A stretch of 64,000 nucleotides of DNA from Aquamicrobium lusatiense (GTDB lineage Bacteria > Pseudomonadota > Alphaproteobacteria > Rhizobiales > Rhizobiaceae), in assembly GCF_014201615.1 (NCBI RefSeq), contig NZ_JACHEU010000003.1, positions 275,219 to 339,218 of the forward strand, written 5' to 3'. A model generated the notes under the pieces. The model had not been told where the DNA came from, did not search any database, and saw nothing but the letters and a program-made list of their open reading frames with translations. Positions 10,618 through 19,124 of the stretch are shown one piece after another; the first letter of the stretch is position 1, and each line of letters opens with the position of its first letter. The translations under genes and the position numbers were made by a program.

Positions 10618-12013
10618 TCCACGCCGCGCATTTGCGGTCGATGGTCTTGCGCGAAACGCCGAGCCTGCGCGCCGCCTCGTCGCGATTGCCGCCGGTTTCG
10701 CGCAGCATGCCGAGAATATGCCGGCGCTCCATATCCGCCAGGCTGTCGGCTGCGGCGTCGGCTGCGTCGACGGGCGTCTGGCGCGTGTTCACAAGATGCT
10801 CGACCGGGAACCGGCCGAGGATCAGCGTGCGCTCAATCAGATTGTGCAACTCGCGCACATTGCCCGGCCAGTCGTAGCGGCCGAGTGCTGCGCGGGCGGC
10901 GGCATCCACCGGCACCGGCGGCATGCCGAGCTGGCGCGACAGCTTCTGCATGAACAGTTCGGCCAGATCGTACACATCGTTGCCGCGATCGTTCAGCGGC
11001 GGCATGTGGATCTGCATGACGTTGATGCGGAAATAGAGGTCGGCCCGGAACTGCCCCTGCTGCACCAGCCGCTCAAGGTCGGCATTGGTGGCGAAGACGA
11101 AGCGCAGATCGACCGGCACCTCGCGCTCCGAGCCGACAGGCCGCACGCGCCGGTCCTCCAGCACGCGCAGCAGCTTGCTCTGCATGGGCAGCGGCAGGTC
11201 GCCGATCTCGTCGAGAAACAGCGTGCCCTCCTGCGCATGCATGAAGATGCCCTCGCGCGCCCGCTCCGCGCCGGTGAAGGCGCCTTTCAGGTGGCCGAAC
11301 AGTTCGCTTTCGATCATGTCGGGCGGAATGGCGGCGCAATTGACCGGCACGAAGGGCTTGTCGGCCCGGTCCGACAGCGAGTGCAGCGAGCGGGCGGCGA
11401 CCTCCTTGCCGGTGCCGGAAGCGCCGGTCAAAAGCACCGATGTCGGCAGCGGGGCGACGCGCGTGATCGTCTCGCGCACCCGCATGATCGCTTCGGACTC
11501 GCCGATCAGCCGGTCGCGCAGCAGCATCTGGTCGGCGGCGGCGCGCAACTGGTAGCGCAGCACCTGATTTTCGCGCTGCAGCCGCACCCGGTCGAGGCAG
11601 CGCGCCACGGCGTTCAGGATCTGGTTGGAGCGGAACGGTTTCAGCACGAAATCGGCGGCACCAGCCCGCAGCGCCTGAATGGCGGTTTCGAGATCGGCGA
11701 AGGCCGTCATCAGGATGGTGTCGGCGAAGAAGCCGATGGCGCGCTGCTCGGCCAGCCATTCGACGCCGCTCTTGCCGGGCATGATGTTGTCGAGGATGAC
11801 GATGTCGAAATGGTGCTTGTCGAGTTTGCGGGTGGCTTCCTGCGTATCGGCCGCCTCTTCCAGCCGCTTGCAGCGCGGACCCAGCGTGCGCACAAGGAAA
11901 TTGCGCATGCCGGGTTCGTCGTCCACGACCAGTATCGACGCCTGTGCAAGCCAGGGACCGAATTCGGGATCGCCATCGGGTTCGCTTAGCCGGTGCACGG
12001 AATGTGCGGGCAC
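10610..12013 (-). CDS. Sigma-54-dependent response regulator (NtrC family)
   Basis: It has a receiver domain (VVDDEPGMRNFL; phospho-acceptor Asp in VILDNIMPGKSG; KPFRSNQI), then a full AAA+ activator domain (GASGTGKE Walker A, HLKGAFTGAERARE with the sigma-54 contact loop, GTLFLDEIGDL Walker B), and a C-terminal Fis HTH (EAARRLGVSRKTIDRK). It should activate sigma-54 promoters after phosphorylation by the kinase encoded just downstream. I chose GTG 12013, which has GGAGG 6 bases away. ATG 12019 sits directly against that site, and TTG 12052 has none. The target genes are not obvious in the window. Confidence 0.9.
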   Translation of the reverse strand: MPAHSVHRLSEPDGDPEFGPWLAQASILVVDDEPGMRNFLVRTLGPRCKRLEEAADTQEATRKLDKHHFDIVILDNIMPGKSGVEWLAEQRAIGFFADTILMTAFADLETAIQALRAGAADFVLKPFRSNQILNAVARCLDRVRLQRENQVLRYQLRAAADQMLLRDRLIGESEAIMRVRETITRVAPLPTSVLLTGASGTGKEVAARSLHSLSDRADKPFVPVNCAAIPPDMIESELFGHLKGAFTGAERAREGIFMHAQEGTLFLDEIGDLPLPMQSKLLRVLEDRRVRPVGSEREVPVDLRFVFATNADLERLVQQGQFRADLYFRINVMQIHMPPLNDRGNDVYDLAELFMQKLSRQLGMPPVPVDAAARAALGRYDWPGNVRELHNLIERTLILGRFPVEHLVNTRQTPVDAADAAADSLADMERRHILGMLRETGGNRDEAARRLGVSRKTIDRKCAAWNV

Positions 12014-12154
12014 TGTCATCCTCCCAATGCCGCTGTGAATGTCCGATTCCAACCTAGCGGTTCGGCAACGAAAAGACAGCCCCTGTTCGGATTTGGAATA
12101 GCGCTTCAGGGAAGCGCGGCCCGGTTGCCGCGCTGTCCTGTGCGGCGCGGCCCG

Positions 12155-13009
12155 TCAGGCGTGCGCCCAGTCCCAGTAGAGCTGGCGCGCCTTGCGGGCG
12201 AAGGGCCCGTATTCCAGCTTGCGATCGTCGAAGCCCAGAACCGGCATCACCTTGGTGATGTTGCCGCTGGAGAAGATCTCGTCGGCCTTGCGGAAGTCGT
12301 CAACGCTCAGCGTCTTTTCATGGACCGTGACGCCGGCATCGCGCAGCAGGCGGATGACGCGCTGGCGGGTGATGCCGTCGAGGAAAGTTCCGTTCGGAAC
12401 CGGGGTGAACACCTCGCCGCCGCGGGCCATGAACACGTTGGAGGTGGCAAGCTCCGCCACATTGCCCAGCGTGTCGCACACCAGCGCATTGCCGAAGCCG
12501 GCGGCGCGGGCCTGCGCCAGCATGCGGGCGTTGTTGGGATAGAGGCAGGCCGCCTTGGCGTTCACCGGCATGGTTTCCATCGTCGGGCGGCGGAAGGTGG
12601 TGGTTGTGATGGTGAAGCCGCCGGGCTCGACCATCGGCCGCTCTTCCAGACAGAGCGCGAAGGTGGTGGAAGCGGGGTCGAGCGCCACCACGCTTGCGTC
12701 GCCCTCTTCGGCCCAATACATCGGGCGGATGTAGATGGCGGCATCGGCGGCAAAATGCTTCAGCCCCTCATGCACCAGCTCCATGATCCGTTCGGCGCTG
12801 AGCGTCGGCTGGAGGCCGAGCGCCCGGGCGGAGGTGTTGACCCGTTCGGAGTGCAGGTCGAGGTCGGGCATGACGCCTTCGAAGCGGCGCGCGCCATCGA
12901 ACACCAGCGAGCCCAGCCATGTCGCGTGCGAGCCGGCACCGAGAATGCGCACATCCCCTTCGTGCCATTTATTATTGTACCACGTCCATTGGTTGGAAAC
13001 CTGCGCCAT
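12155..13009 (-). CDS. Branched-chain amino acid aminotransferase-like protein (class IV PLP)
   Basis: A 284-residue fold type IV aminotransferase. Visible motifs are AIYIRPMYW (substrate-side Arg), NAKAACLYPNNARM (PLP Lys), VAELATSNVFM and FLDGITRQRVI, all in the order of IlvE-type enzymes. It would exchange the amino group between branched-chain (or similar) amino acids and 2-oxoglutarate. No biosynthetic partner is nearby, so it may be a second copy with a catabolic or D-amino-acid role. ATG 13009 has only a weak upstream GGGG. It is followed on the same strand by the two-component regulator but probably transcribed separately. Confidence 0.8.
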   Translation of the reverse strand: MAQVSNQWTWYNNKWHEGDVRILGAGSHATWLGSLVFDGARRFEGVMPDLDLHSERVNTSARALGLQPTLSAERIMELVHEGLKHFAADAAIYIRPMYWAEEGDASVVALDPASTTFALCLEERPMVEPGGFTITTTTFRRPTMETMPVNAKAACLYPNNARMLAQARAAGFGNALVCDTLGNVAELATSNVFMARGGEVFTPVPNGTFLDGITRQRVIRLLRDAGVTVHEKTLSVDDFRKADEIFSSGNITKVMPVLGFDDRKLEYGPFARKARQLYWDWAHA

Positions 13010-13137
13010 CGGAAACCCCGGTTCTTAGAAAATTTTGCGAAATCTATCCGCAGCCGGCCGGCTGCGTCCAATGCAAATGTCGCTTTTTCGACAGACATAT
13101 GCGGGCAACCGGATCGTCAGGAGGGCTGTCGGCATCA

Positions 13138-14055
13138 TCATGCGGCTTCTGCGCCGCCCTGACCGATCAGCTGGCCGGCGACCGTGGTGATGGTGGCCGC
13201 CAGCTGTTCCATCAGGTCGGTGGCGCCGCTGGTCTTGCGCCAGAACAGGCCGATGTCGCGCCGGAAGTCGCCCGATTCCAGAGGCAGCAGCGCCATGTCC
13301 TTCGACGTGGCATGGCCGGTGCAGGCAAGCTGCGGCAGCAGCGTCACGCCCATGCCGGCGATCACCATCTGGCGCAGGGTTTCGAGGCTGGTGCCGCGGA
13401 AATCGTCATATTCGCGCGCGCCGTAGCGGCGGCACAGGCTCAGCGCCTGGTCGCGCAGGCAATGGCCCTCTTCCAGCAGCATCAGGTTCTGGCTGGCAAG
13501 TGCATCGACGGGCGCGGGGCTGCGCCCTGCAAGGGCATGGGAGGCCGGAACGGCCAGCCTGAACGGTTCGCTGAACAGCTTGCGCCCGGTCACATGCGCA
13601 TCCTCGACCGGCATCGCCAGCAGCACCGCGTCGATCTGGCCGTCGATCAGGCGGCGCAGCAGAATGCTGCTCTTTTCCTCGGTCAGCAGGATTTCGGTGG
13701 CGGGAAAGGCGCGCATGAAGCGCGGCACCACATGCGGCAGAAGATAAGGCCCGAGTGTGGGAAATACGCCCAGATGCAGGCGCCGCGTGGCGCCCGCGGA
13801 ATGGCGCGCCGCCTCGTCGCGCAACTGCGCCACCTCGTCGAGCACGGTGCGGGCGCGGCGCACGGCGGCTTCGCCGGCCTGCGTGAGGATCAGCCGGCGT
13901 GGCGCGCGCTCGAACAGCGCCACGCCCAGTTCCTGCTCCAGCTTGCGGATTTGCGCCGACAGCGTCGGCTGGCTGACGCCGCAGGCTGCGGCGGCGCGGT
14001 GGAAGTTGCGCTGGTCGGCCAGCGCAACGAGATATTCCAGCTCGCGCAGGTTCAT
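13138..14055 (-). CDS. oxyR: Hydrogen peroxide sensor OxyR (LysR family)
   Basis: A 305-residue LysR regulator with the N-terminal HTH (FHRAAAACGVSQPTLSAQIRK). The OxyR redox signature GHCLRDQALSLC places the cysteines at 199 and 208, the same numbers as in Escherichia coli OxyR, so disulfide switching should be intact. Oxidised OxyR activates peroxidase genes. It lies 28 bases after ahpF on the same strand, so it may be co-transcribed with the genes it controls. A matching ATAG-N7-CTAT site stands upstream of ahpC. Confidence 0.93.
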   Translation of the reverse strand: MNLRELEYLVALADQRNFHRAAAACGVSQPTLSAQIRKLEQELGVALFERAPRRLILTQAGEAAVRRARTVLDEVAQLRDEAARHSAGATRRLHLGVFPTLGPYLLPHVVPRFMRAFPATEILLTEEKSSILLRRLIDGQIDAVLLAMPVEDAHVTGRKLFSEPFRLAVPASHALAGRSPAPVDALASQNLMLLEEGHCLRDQALSLCRRYGAREYDDFRGTSLETLRQMVIAGMGVTLLPQLACTGHATSKDMALLPLESGDFRRDIGLFWRKTSGATDLMEQLAATITTVAGQLIGQGGAEAA

Positions 14056-14083
14056 CGCATGTCGGACCCCGAGTCGTAAGCCC

Positions 14084-15652
14084 TCAGGCAGCCTGTTCTT
14101 CGGCCGGCAGGCGGATCAGGTAGTCGAAGGCGGCGAGCGATGCCCGCGCCCCCTCGCCCATGGCGATGACGATCTGCTTGTAGGGCGCGGTCGTGCAGTC
14201 GCCGGCAGCGAACACGCCGGGGATCGAGGTCTGGCCGTGCCTGTCGACGACGATCTCGCCGCGCGCGTCGAGCGCGAGCGTGCCCTTCAGCCATTCGGTG
14301 TTGGGCACGAGGCCGATCTGCACGAACACGCCTTCCAGCGCGATGTCGCGGATTTCGCCACTGGTGCGGTCCTCGTAGGCAATGGCGGTGACGCGCTTGC
14401 CGTCGCCCTTCACTTCCGTCGTGCGGGCGGAGGTGATGATGGTGACGTTGGGCAGGCTTTTGAGCTTGCGCTGCAACACCTCGTCGGCGCGCAGCATCTT
14501 GTCGAACTCGACCAGCGTGACATGGCCGACCAGACCGGCAAGGTCGATCGCGGCCTCGACGCCGGAGTTGCCGCCGCCGATCACCGCCACGCGCTTGCCC
14601 TTGAACAGCGGACCGTCGCAATGCGGGCAGAAAGCCACGCCCTTGTTGACGTAATCCTGCTCGCCCGGAACCCCCATGCGCCGCCAGCGCGCGCCGGTGG
14701 ACAGCACCACCGAAGCGCCGGTCAGCGAAGCGCCCGAGGCCAGCGTGACCCTGAAGCCGTCCGCCACCTGCTCCAGCTTGGTCGCCTGCTGGCCGTTGAT
14801 GATCTCGGCATCATATTCGCGCACATGGGTTTCCAGCGCGCGGGCAAGCTTCGGCCCTTCGGTGTGGGGCACGGAAATGAGGTTCTCGATCGACATGGTG
14901 TCCAGCACCTGCCCGCCGAAGCGCTCGGCCACCACGCCGGTGCGGATGCCCTTGCGCGCGGCATAGACGGCTGCCGCCGCACCCGCCGGGCCGCCGCCGA
15001 CGATCAGGACCTCGAAGGGTTCCTGCGCGTTGATGGTCTCGACGGCGCGGTCGGCCGCCCCGGTGTCGATCTTCGCCAGGATCTCCTCGGCGCCCATGCG
15101 GCCCGCGCCGAAGGTCTCGCCATTGAGGAACACGGTCGGAACCGACATCACCTGCCGCTCGGACACTTCCGACTGGAACAGCGCGCCATCGATGGCGACA
15201 TGCTCGATGCCCGGATTGAGAACGGCCATGAGGTTGAGCGCCTGCACCACGTCGGGGCAGTTCTGGCACGACAGCGAGAAATAGGTCTCGAAGCGGAAAT
15301 TGCCCTTCAGCGCGCGGATCTGGTCGATCAGCGCCTGCTCGACCTTGGGCGGATAGCCGCCGACCTGCAACAGCGCCAGCACCAGCGAGGTGAATTCATG
15401 GCCGAGCGGAATGCCGGCGAAGGTGAGGTGAATGTCTTCGCCCGGCGTGGTGAGTGCGAAGGAGGGCACGCGCTGGCCGGCCACGTCGCCGCGCCGCACG
15501 GTGATCCTGTCCGACTGCTCGCGGATCTGTTCCAGAAGCTGCAGCAGGTCGCGCGACTTCGCATCCTCACCCGCATAGGCGACGATTTCGACCGGGCGCA
15601 CCAGACGTTCGAGATAGCCCTTGAGCTGGGTTTTCAGGTTTGCGTCGAGCAT
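14084..15652 (-). CDS. ahpF: Alkyl hydroperoxide reductase subunit F
   Basis: A 522-residue FAD/NADH flavoprotein that reduces the AhpC peroxiredoxin. The N-terminal double thioredoxin-fold domain carries the CQNC pair at 129/132. The FAD motif is [16 protein letters not shown], the central redox pair is CPHC in [12 protein letters not shown], the NADH motif is [11 protein letters not shown], and the C-terminal FAD motif is [15 protein letters not shown]. Length and motif order match full-length AhpF. ATG 15652 follows AAGGAG. It lies 120 bases downstream of ahpC in the same direction. Confidence 0.95.
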   Translation of the reverse strand: MLDANLKTQLKGYLERLVRPVEIVAYAGEDAKSRDLLQLLEQIREQSDRITVRRGDVAGQRVPSFALTTPGEDIHLTFAGIPLGHEFTSLVLALLQVGGYPPKVEQALIDQIRALKGNFRFETYFSLSCQNCPDVVQALNLMAVLNPGIEHVAIDGALFQSEVSERQVMSVPTVFLNGETFGAGRMGAEEILAKIDTGAADRAVETINAQEPFEVLIVGGGPAGAAAAVYAARKGIRTGVVAERFGGQVLDTMSIENLISVPHTEGPKLARALETHVREYDAEIINGQQATKLEQVADGFRVTLASGASLTGASVVLSTGARWRRMGVPGEQDYVNKGVAFCPHCDGPLFKGKRVAVIGGGNSGVEAAIDLAGLVGHVTLVEFDKMLRADEVLQRKLKSLPNVTIITSARTTEVKGDGKRVTAIAYEDRTSGEIRDIALEGVFVQIGLVPNTEWLKGTLALDARGEIVVDRHGQTSIPGVFAAGDCTTAPYKQIVIAMGEGARASLAAFDYLIRLPAEEQAA

Positions 15653-15772
15653 GGCTGCACTCCTTGGAACTTGGGAGGAATTTGGGGCCGGGGTAGCGGG
15701 CCGGCCTTCCCTGTATGATCGCCGGGCCGCTTCATGAGACGGGCAGCCCGGCTTTTCATCATCGCGAAGCGG

Positions 15773-16336
15773 TCAGATCTTGCCGACGAGGTCGAGCGAA
15801 GGAGCGAGAGTCGCCTCGCCTTCCTGCCACTTGGCGGGGCAGACCTCGCCCGGATGGGCGCGCACATACTGGGCGGCCTTGATCTTGCGCACGAGGTCGG
15901 ACGCATCGCGGCCAATGCCCTCGGCGGTGATTTCCATGGCCTGGATCACGCCATCGGGATCGACGATGAAGGTGGCGCGGTCGGCGAGGCCCTGGCCTTC
16001 ACGCATCACGCCGAAATTGTTGGTCACGACGCCGCTCGGGTCGCCGATCATGGTGTAGTTGATCTTGCCGATGGTGTCGGAAGAATCGTGCCATGCCTTG
16101 TGCGTGAAGTGGGTGTCGGTCGACACCGAGTAGACCTCGACGCCCATCTTCTGCAGCTCGTCATAGTGGTCGGCCACGTCGCCAAGCTCGGTCGGGCACA
16201 CGAAGGTGAAATCGGCGGGGTAGAAGAAGAAGACCGCCCACTTGCCCAGCACATCCTCTTCGCTGACGGAAATGAACTTACCCTGACGGTAGGCCTGCGC
16301 CATGAAGGGTTTGATCTTCGAATTGATGATAGCCAC
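15773..16336 (-). CDS. ahpC: Alkyl hydroperoxide reductase subunit C (peroxiredoxin)
   Basis: A 187-residue 2-Cys peroxiredoxin that reduces H2O2 and organic peroxides in the cytoplasm. The peroxidatic Cys is at about 47 ([11 protein letters not shown]) and the resolving Cys is in [10 protein letters not shown] near the C-terminus. The open frame runs far upstream, but the gene begins at GTG 16336 ([11 protein letters not shown]), 8 bases after AAAGGAG. This gives exactly the usual AhpC length. It is first in the ahpC-ahpF-oxyR cluster and has an OxyR-type operator about 80-95 bases upstream of its start. Confidence 0.95.
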   Translation of the reverse strand: MAIINSKIKPFMAQAYRQGKFISVSEEDVLGKWAVFFFYPADFTFVCPTELGDVADHYDELQKMGVEVYSVSTDTHFTHKAWHDSSDTIGKINYTMIGDPSGVVTNNFGVMREGQGLADRATFIVDPDGVIQAMEITAEGIGRDASDLVRKIKAAQYVRAHPGEVCPAKWQEGEATLAPSLDLVGKI

Positions 16337-16416
16337 TGTGCACTCCTTTGGAACGGTTCGGAACCGGTATAGATGTTGCACCGCAGCACGTAAAATCGAT
16401 TGATCCCGCAAGATTG

Positions 16417-16431
16417 ATAGATTTCGTCTAT
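16417..16431. promoter_or_regulatory. OxyR-type operator ATAG-N7-CTAT upstream of ahpC
   Basis: GATAGATTTCGTCTATC contains ATAG, seven bases, then CTAT, which is the half-operator of the OxyR consensus. It sits 81-95 bases before the ahpC start codon. Neighbouring tetranucleotides one and two helical turns away are poor matches, so only one dimer site is clear. The surrounding gap 16337-16806 between ahpC and fghA contains no gene. Confidence 0.65.
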
Positions 16432-16806
16432 CGGAAAGGGGAAAGCCGCCGCAATCCATTGAAAAGCCATGGAATCGGTCGGATTTTGCACGAATTTCAG
16501 AGGCTTGCGATTTTGCATAGCTGCCATGCCGCGACATTCTGGCTCGTGTTTTCAACAGAATGGCAGGCCCCGGCGTGGGTTTGCAGGTCGGACATGACAC
16601 GAGCCCGCAAGAATCGGAATTCTCGCAGTTGCGAGATTGTCTGCCGGAAAATTTCTTTCCTTCTTCGCTGCCCCCGGCGGCTTGACCTTTGCGGGCCGGT
16701 AGGGTCAGTTGCCGCGCAAGCCCATCACCCCAAAGCCTGATGGCGCGACAGGCGAACGCACGGGTTCGCGCCGCGCCATGGCCGTCAACGCGGAGGAGTT
16801 CCGGCC

Positions 16807-17643
16807 ATGATGAAGACTGTTTCCACCTCGAAGTCGCACGGCGGCGTTCAGGGGGTCTATTCGCACGCTTCCGAGGTGTGCGCCTGCGACATGACCTTTG
16901 CCGTGTTCGTGCCGCCGCAGGCCGCAAAGGGGCCGGTTCCGGTCCTGTGGTATCTGTCGGGGCTGACCTGCACCCATGCCAATGTGATGGACAAGGGCGA
17001 GTACCGCCGGCTTGCCGCGGAGCTTGGGCTGATCGTGGTGTGCCCCGACACCAGCCCGCGCGGCGAGAGCGTTCCGGACGAAAAGGACAACTGGCAGTTC
17101 GGCTCGGGCGCCGGCTTCTATCTGGACGCCACCGAAGCGCCCTACGCGAAGAACTACCGCATGTATTCCTATATCACGGAAGAGCTGCCGGCGCTGATCG
17201 CCGCCAATTTCCCCGCAGACATGGAAAGGCAGGGCATTTTCGGCCATTCGATGGGCGGGCATGGCGCGATCACCATCGCGCTGAAAAATCCCGGCCGCTA
17301 TCGCAGTTGCACCGCTTTCGCCCCGATCGCGCAGCCCTCGACGGCGGGCTGGTCACGGCCGGCGCTGGAGAAGTATCTTGGCGCCGACGAGGCCGCATGG
17401 CGCACTTACGACGCCACGCTGCTGATCGCCGACGGCCGCCGGTTCCCCGAATTGCTGGTCGATCAGGGCACGGCCGACTCCTTCCTTGAGGAAGGCCTGC
17501 GCCCGCAGCTTCTGGAAAAGGCCTGCCGGGATGCCGGAATGGAGCTGACGCTGCGCATGCAGGACGGCTACGACCATTCCTACAATTTCATCTCCACCTT
17601 CATGGACGATCATCTGCGCTGGCACGCCGACCGGCTTCGCTGA
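16807..17643 (+). CDS. fghA: S-formylglutathione hydrolase
   Basis: A 278-residue alpha/beta hydrolase of the esterase D family, which hydrolyses S-formylglutathione to formate and glutathione in formaldehyde detoxification. Visible features are [13 protein letters not shown] (oxyanion region), CPDTSPRGE, the nucleophile elbow GHSMGGHGA and the catalytic His in [13 protein letters not shown] 16807 and ATG 16810 are adjacent, both behind GGAGGAGTTCC. It is divergent from ahpC. The glutathione-dependent formaldehyde dehydrogenase that normally precedes it is not in the window. Confidence 0.93.
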   Translation: MMKTVSTSKSHGGVQGVYSHASEVCACDMTFAVFVPPQAAKGPVPVLWYLSGLTCTHANVMDKGEYRRLAAELGLIVVCPDTSPRGESVPDEKDNWQFGSGAGFYLDATEAPYAKNYRMYSYITEELPALIAANFPADMERQGIFGHSMGGHGAITIALKNPGRYRSCTAFAPIAQPSTAGWSRPALEKYLGADEAAWRTYDATLLIADGRRFPELLVDQGTADSFLEEGLRPQLLEKACRDAGMELTLRMQDGYDHSYNFISTFMDDHLRWHADRLR

Positions 17644-17811
17644 GTTTCAGCCCCGGAGACAGGACCCGGAGACAGGCAAGTCGCCCGCAACCGGAAGCAG
17701 TGGCGGGCAACATGTGCGACGCAACAGCTGAAGCGGTTGCGCCGGCGCTCAGGGGAGCGCGATCCGTTGCGTTCATCTGTATGGATGCGTCACGGATCAG
17801 GCCCGCGCAGT

Positions 17812-18186
17812 TCAGGCCCGCAGGGCAGCAGTGCTCCACATGGAGAGCGGGGCGGTGAACGTTTTGGCTTTCGGCTGCTGCCGCTGGGGCTCGCACAGCG
17901 AACTGTAGAGCGATTCCAGAACCCCGCGCGCCGGGCTGCTTTCGACGCGATACCAGATCATCTGGCCATCGCGGCGGCCGCTGATCAGCCCGCAGCGGCG
18001 CAGCGTGGCAAGGTTCTGCGAGACGGTCGAATCGCGCACGCCGAGCAACTCCACCAGCTGGCCGACGGATTTTTCGCCCTCCATCAGCATGCACAGGATC
18101 ATCAGGCGATGCCGGTTGGCGAGCACCTTCAGCAACTCGCTGGCATAGTCTGCCGCCGCCTGCATGGAATCGAGATCAATCTTCAT
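17812..18186 (-). CDS. BigR/SqrR-type ArsR repressor (persulfide sensor)
   Basis: A 124-residue winged-helix ArsR protein. The recognition region is VRDSTVSQNLATLRRCG, followed by the wing RRDGQMIWYRV. With ATG 18186 (MKIDLDS) the cysteines are 32, 65 and 98. Cys32 (MILCMLMEGE) and Cys98 (YSSLC) are 66 residues apart, exactly the spacing of the reactive pair in SqrR and BigR (41/107, 42/108), which form a polysulfide bridge. The neighbour is a rhodanese, fitting a role in reactive-sulfur response. An open frame extends to 18270 without a good ribosome site. Confidence 0.8.
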   Translation of the reverse strand: MKIDLDSMQAAADYASELLKVLANRHRLMILCMLMEGEKSVGQLVELLGVRDSTVSQNLATLRRCGLISGRRDGQMIWYRVESSPARGVLESLYSSLCEPQRQQPKAKTFTAPLSMWSTAALRA

Positions 18187-18229
18187 GGTCCGGTCCTGCG
18201 CGAAAGCGTTCCGTCGAGGTAACATGCAA

Positions 18230-18261
18230 CCATCCTTATATCTGAATGAATATAAGGATGG
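18230..18261. promoter_or_regulatory. 12-8-12 inverted repeat between the rhodanese and its repressor
   Basis: CCATCCTTATAT and ATATAAGGATGG are perfect arms around CTGAATGA. No run of T follows on either strand, which argues against an intrinsic terminator. The AT-rich core and the position just upstream of the ArsR-family gene suggest an autoregulatory operator (inference). It starts 12 bases after the rhodanese stop codon. Confidence 0.5.
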
Positions 18262-18273
18262 AAGCGACAAGGC

Positions 18274-18858
18274 CTATTGCAGGCCGTACATCTTTTCGCG
18301 GTCGAGCTTGTAGGACCATGGCAGGCCGGCATTCTTCCAGCCGTTCACGCTGCGGGTGCCGGCAGTGGGGCCTTCCTTGGCCATGTCGCCCTCGAAGCCT
18401 TCGACGATGCTGTAGACATTGGTGAAGCCGGCCTCGGCCAAAAGGTTGGCGGAAGCTGCGCTGCGGTCGCCGGAGCGGCACATGACGATGACCTTCGCGT
18501 TCTGGTCGAGCCCCTTCTTTTCCAGGCGCTCACGGACGGCGGGCACGAAATCAGGGTTCAGTTCCAGCTTGAAGCTGGACTTTTCCGCGTCCCAGACCGG
18601 GAAATCGGGCATCAGCATGTAAGGAACATTGGCGTCGGCATCGGTCGGCATGCCGATGAAATTCATCTCTGCGGGCGTGCGCACATCGATGAACAGCACC
18701 TTTGCCGGGTCCTGCCCGATCATCTCATGGGCTTCGGAAGGGGTGAGGTAGAGACCAAGCTTCGTGTGCTTGGACTTCGGAAGATCGGCCTCCGTCACGG
18801 CAAGCGCCTGCGTGGAGAAAAAGGCGAATATGGACAGAGCGAAGGCAAGCAGGCGCAC
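18274..18858 (-). CDS. Periplasmic rhodanese-like sulfurtransferase
   Basis: A 194-residue single-domain rhodanese. The start is best placed at GTG 18858, 7 bases after GGGAG; the longer frame up to 19017 has no ribosome site. The first residues (VRLLAFALSIFAFF) form a signal peptide ending in TQALA. The active-site loop is CRSGDRSA with its persulfide-carrying Cys. Such proteins move sulfane sulfur to thiols or cyanide. With the downstream BigR/SqrR-like repressor it forms a two-gene unit for sulfide or persulfide handling. A large insertion (DADANVPYMLMPDFP) before the loop is seen in periplasmic members. Confidence 0.85.
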   Translation of the reverse strand: MRLLAFALSIFAFFSTQALAVTEADLPKSKHTKLGLYLTPSEAHEMIGQDPAKVLFIDVRTPAEMNFIGMPTDADANVPYMLMPDFPVWDAEKSSFKLELNPDFVPAVRERLEKKGLDQNAKVIVMCRSGDRSAASANLLAEAGFTNVYSIVEGFEGDMAKEGPTAGTRSVNGWKNAGLPWSYKLDREKMYGLQ

Positions 18859-18877
18859 GGAGGGTCTCCCTTGATAG

Positions 18878-18895
18878 ATAGAATTATCTATATTC
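18878..18895. promoter_or_regulatory. AT-rich operator candidate upstream of the rhodanese gene
   Basis: GAAT-N7-ATTC (18881-18895) overlaps the small palindrome ATAGA-ATTA-TCTAT (18878-18891), within an AT tract about 20 bases before the GTG start. It is AT-rich and GAAT/ATTC-containing like the IR at 18230-18261, and could be the main target of the ArsR-family repressor. The rest of the gap to 19124 holds three imperfect copies of CCCCCGGATCG (18979-19015). Confidence 0.4.
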
Positions 18896-19124
18896 ATACA
18901 TATATAACGCTTCTTGCCAAGGAAGATTTGCGCGCAGGCCGCGAAAGCCGGGGAATGTGCCGGGCCCGATGAGGCTGCGCCCCGGATCGCCCCCCGGATC
19001 GCCCCCGGGTCGCCCACGCATTGCGAACGGGATCGTCATCGGATCGTCGCGATTGTGAAACGTGACCGTCACAGCCGCGCGCTAGGCGCAAGGGGCATCT
19101 TCCTGCAATTCGAGGACCCCTTCC

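Noticed and set aside
18979..19015. CRISPR-like or regulatory tandem repeat (CCCCCGGATCG units)
   Set aside because: Only three short imperfect units without spacers; likely simple sequence slippage.
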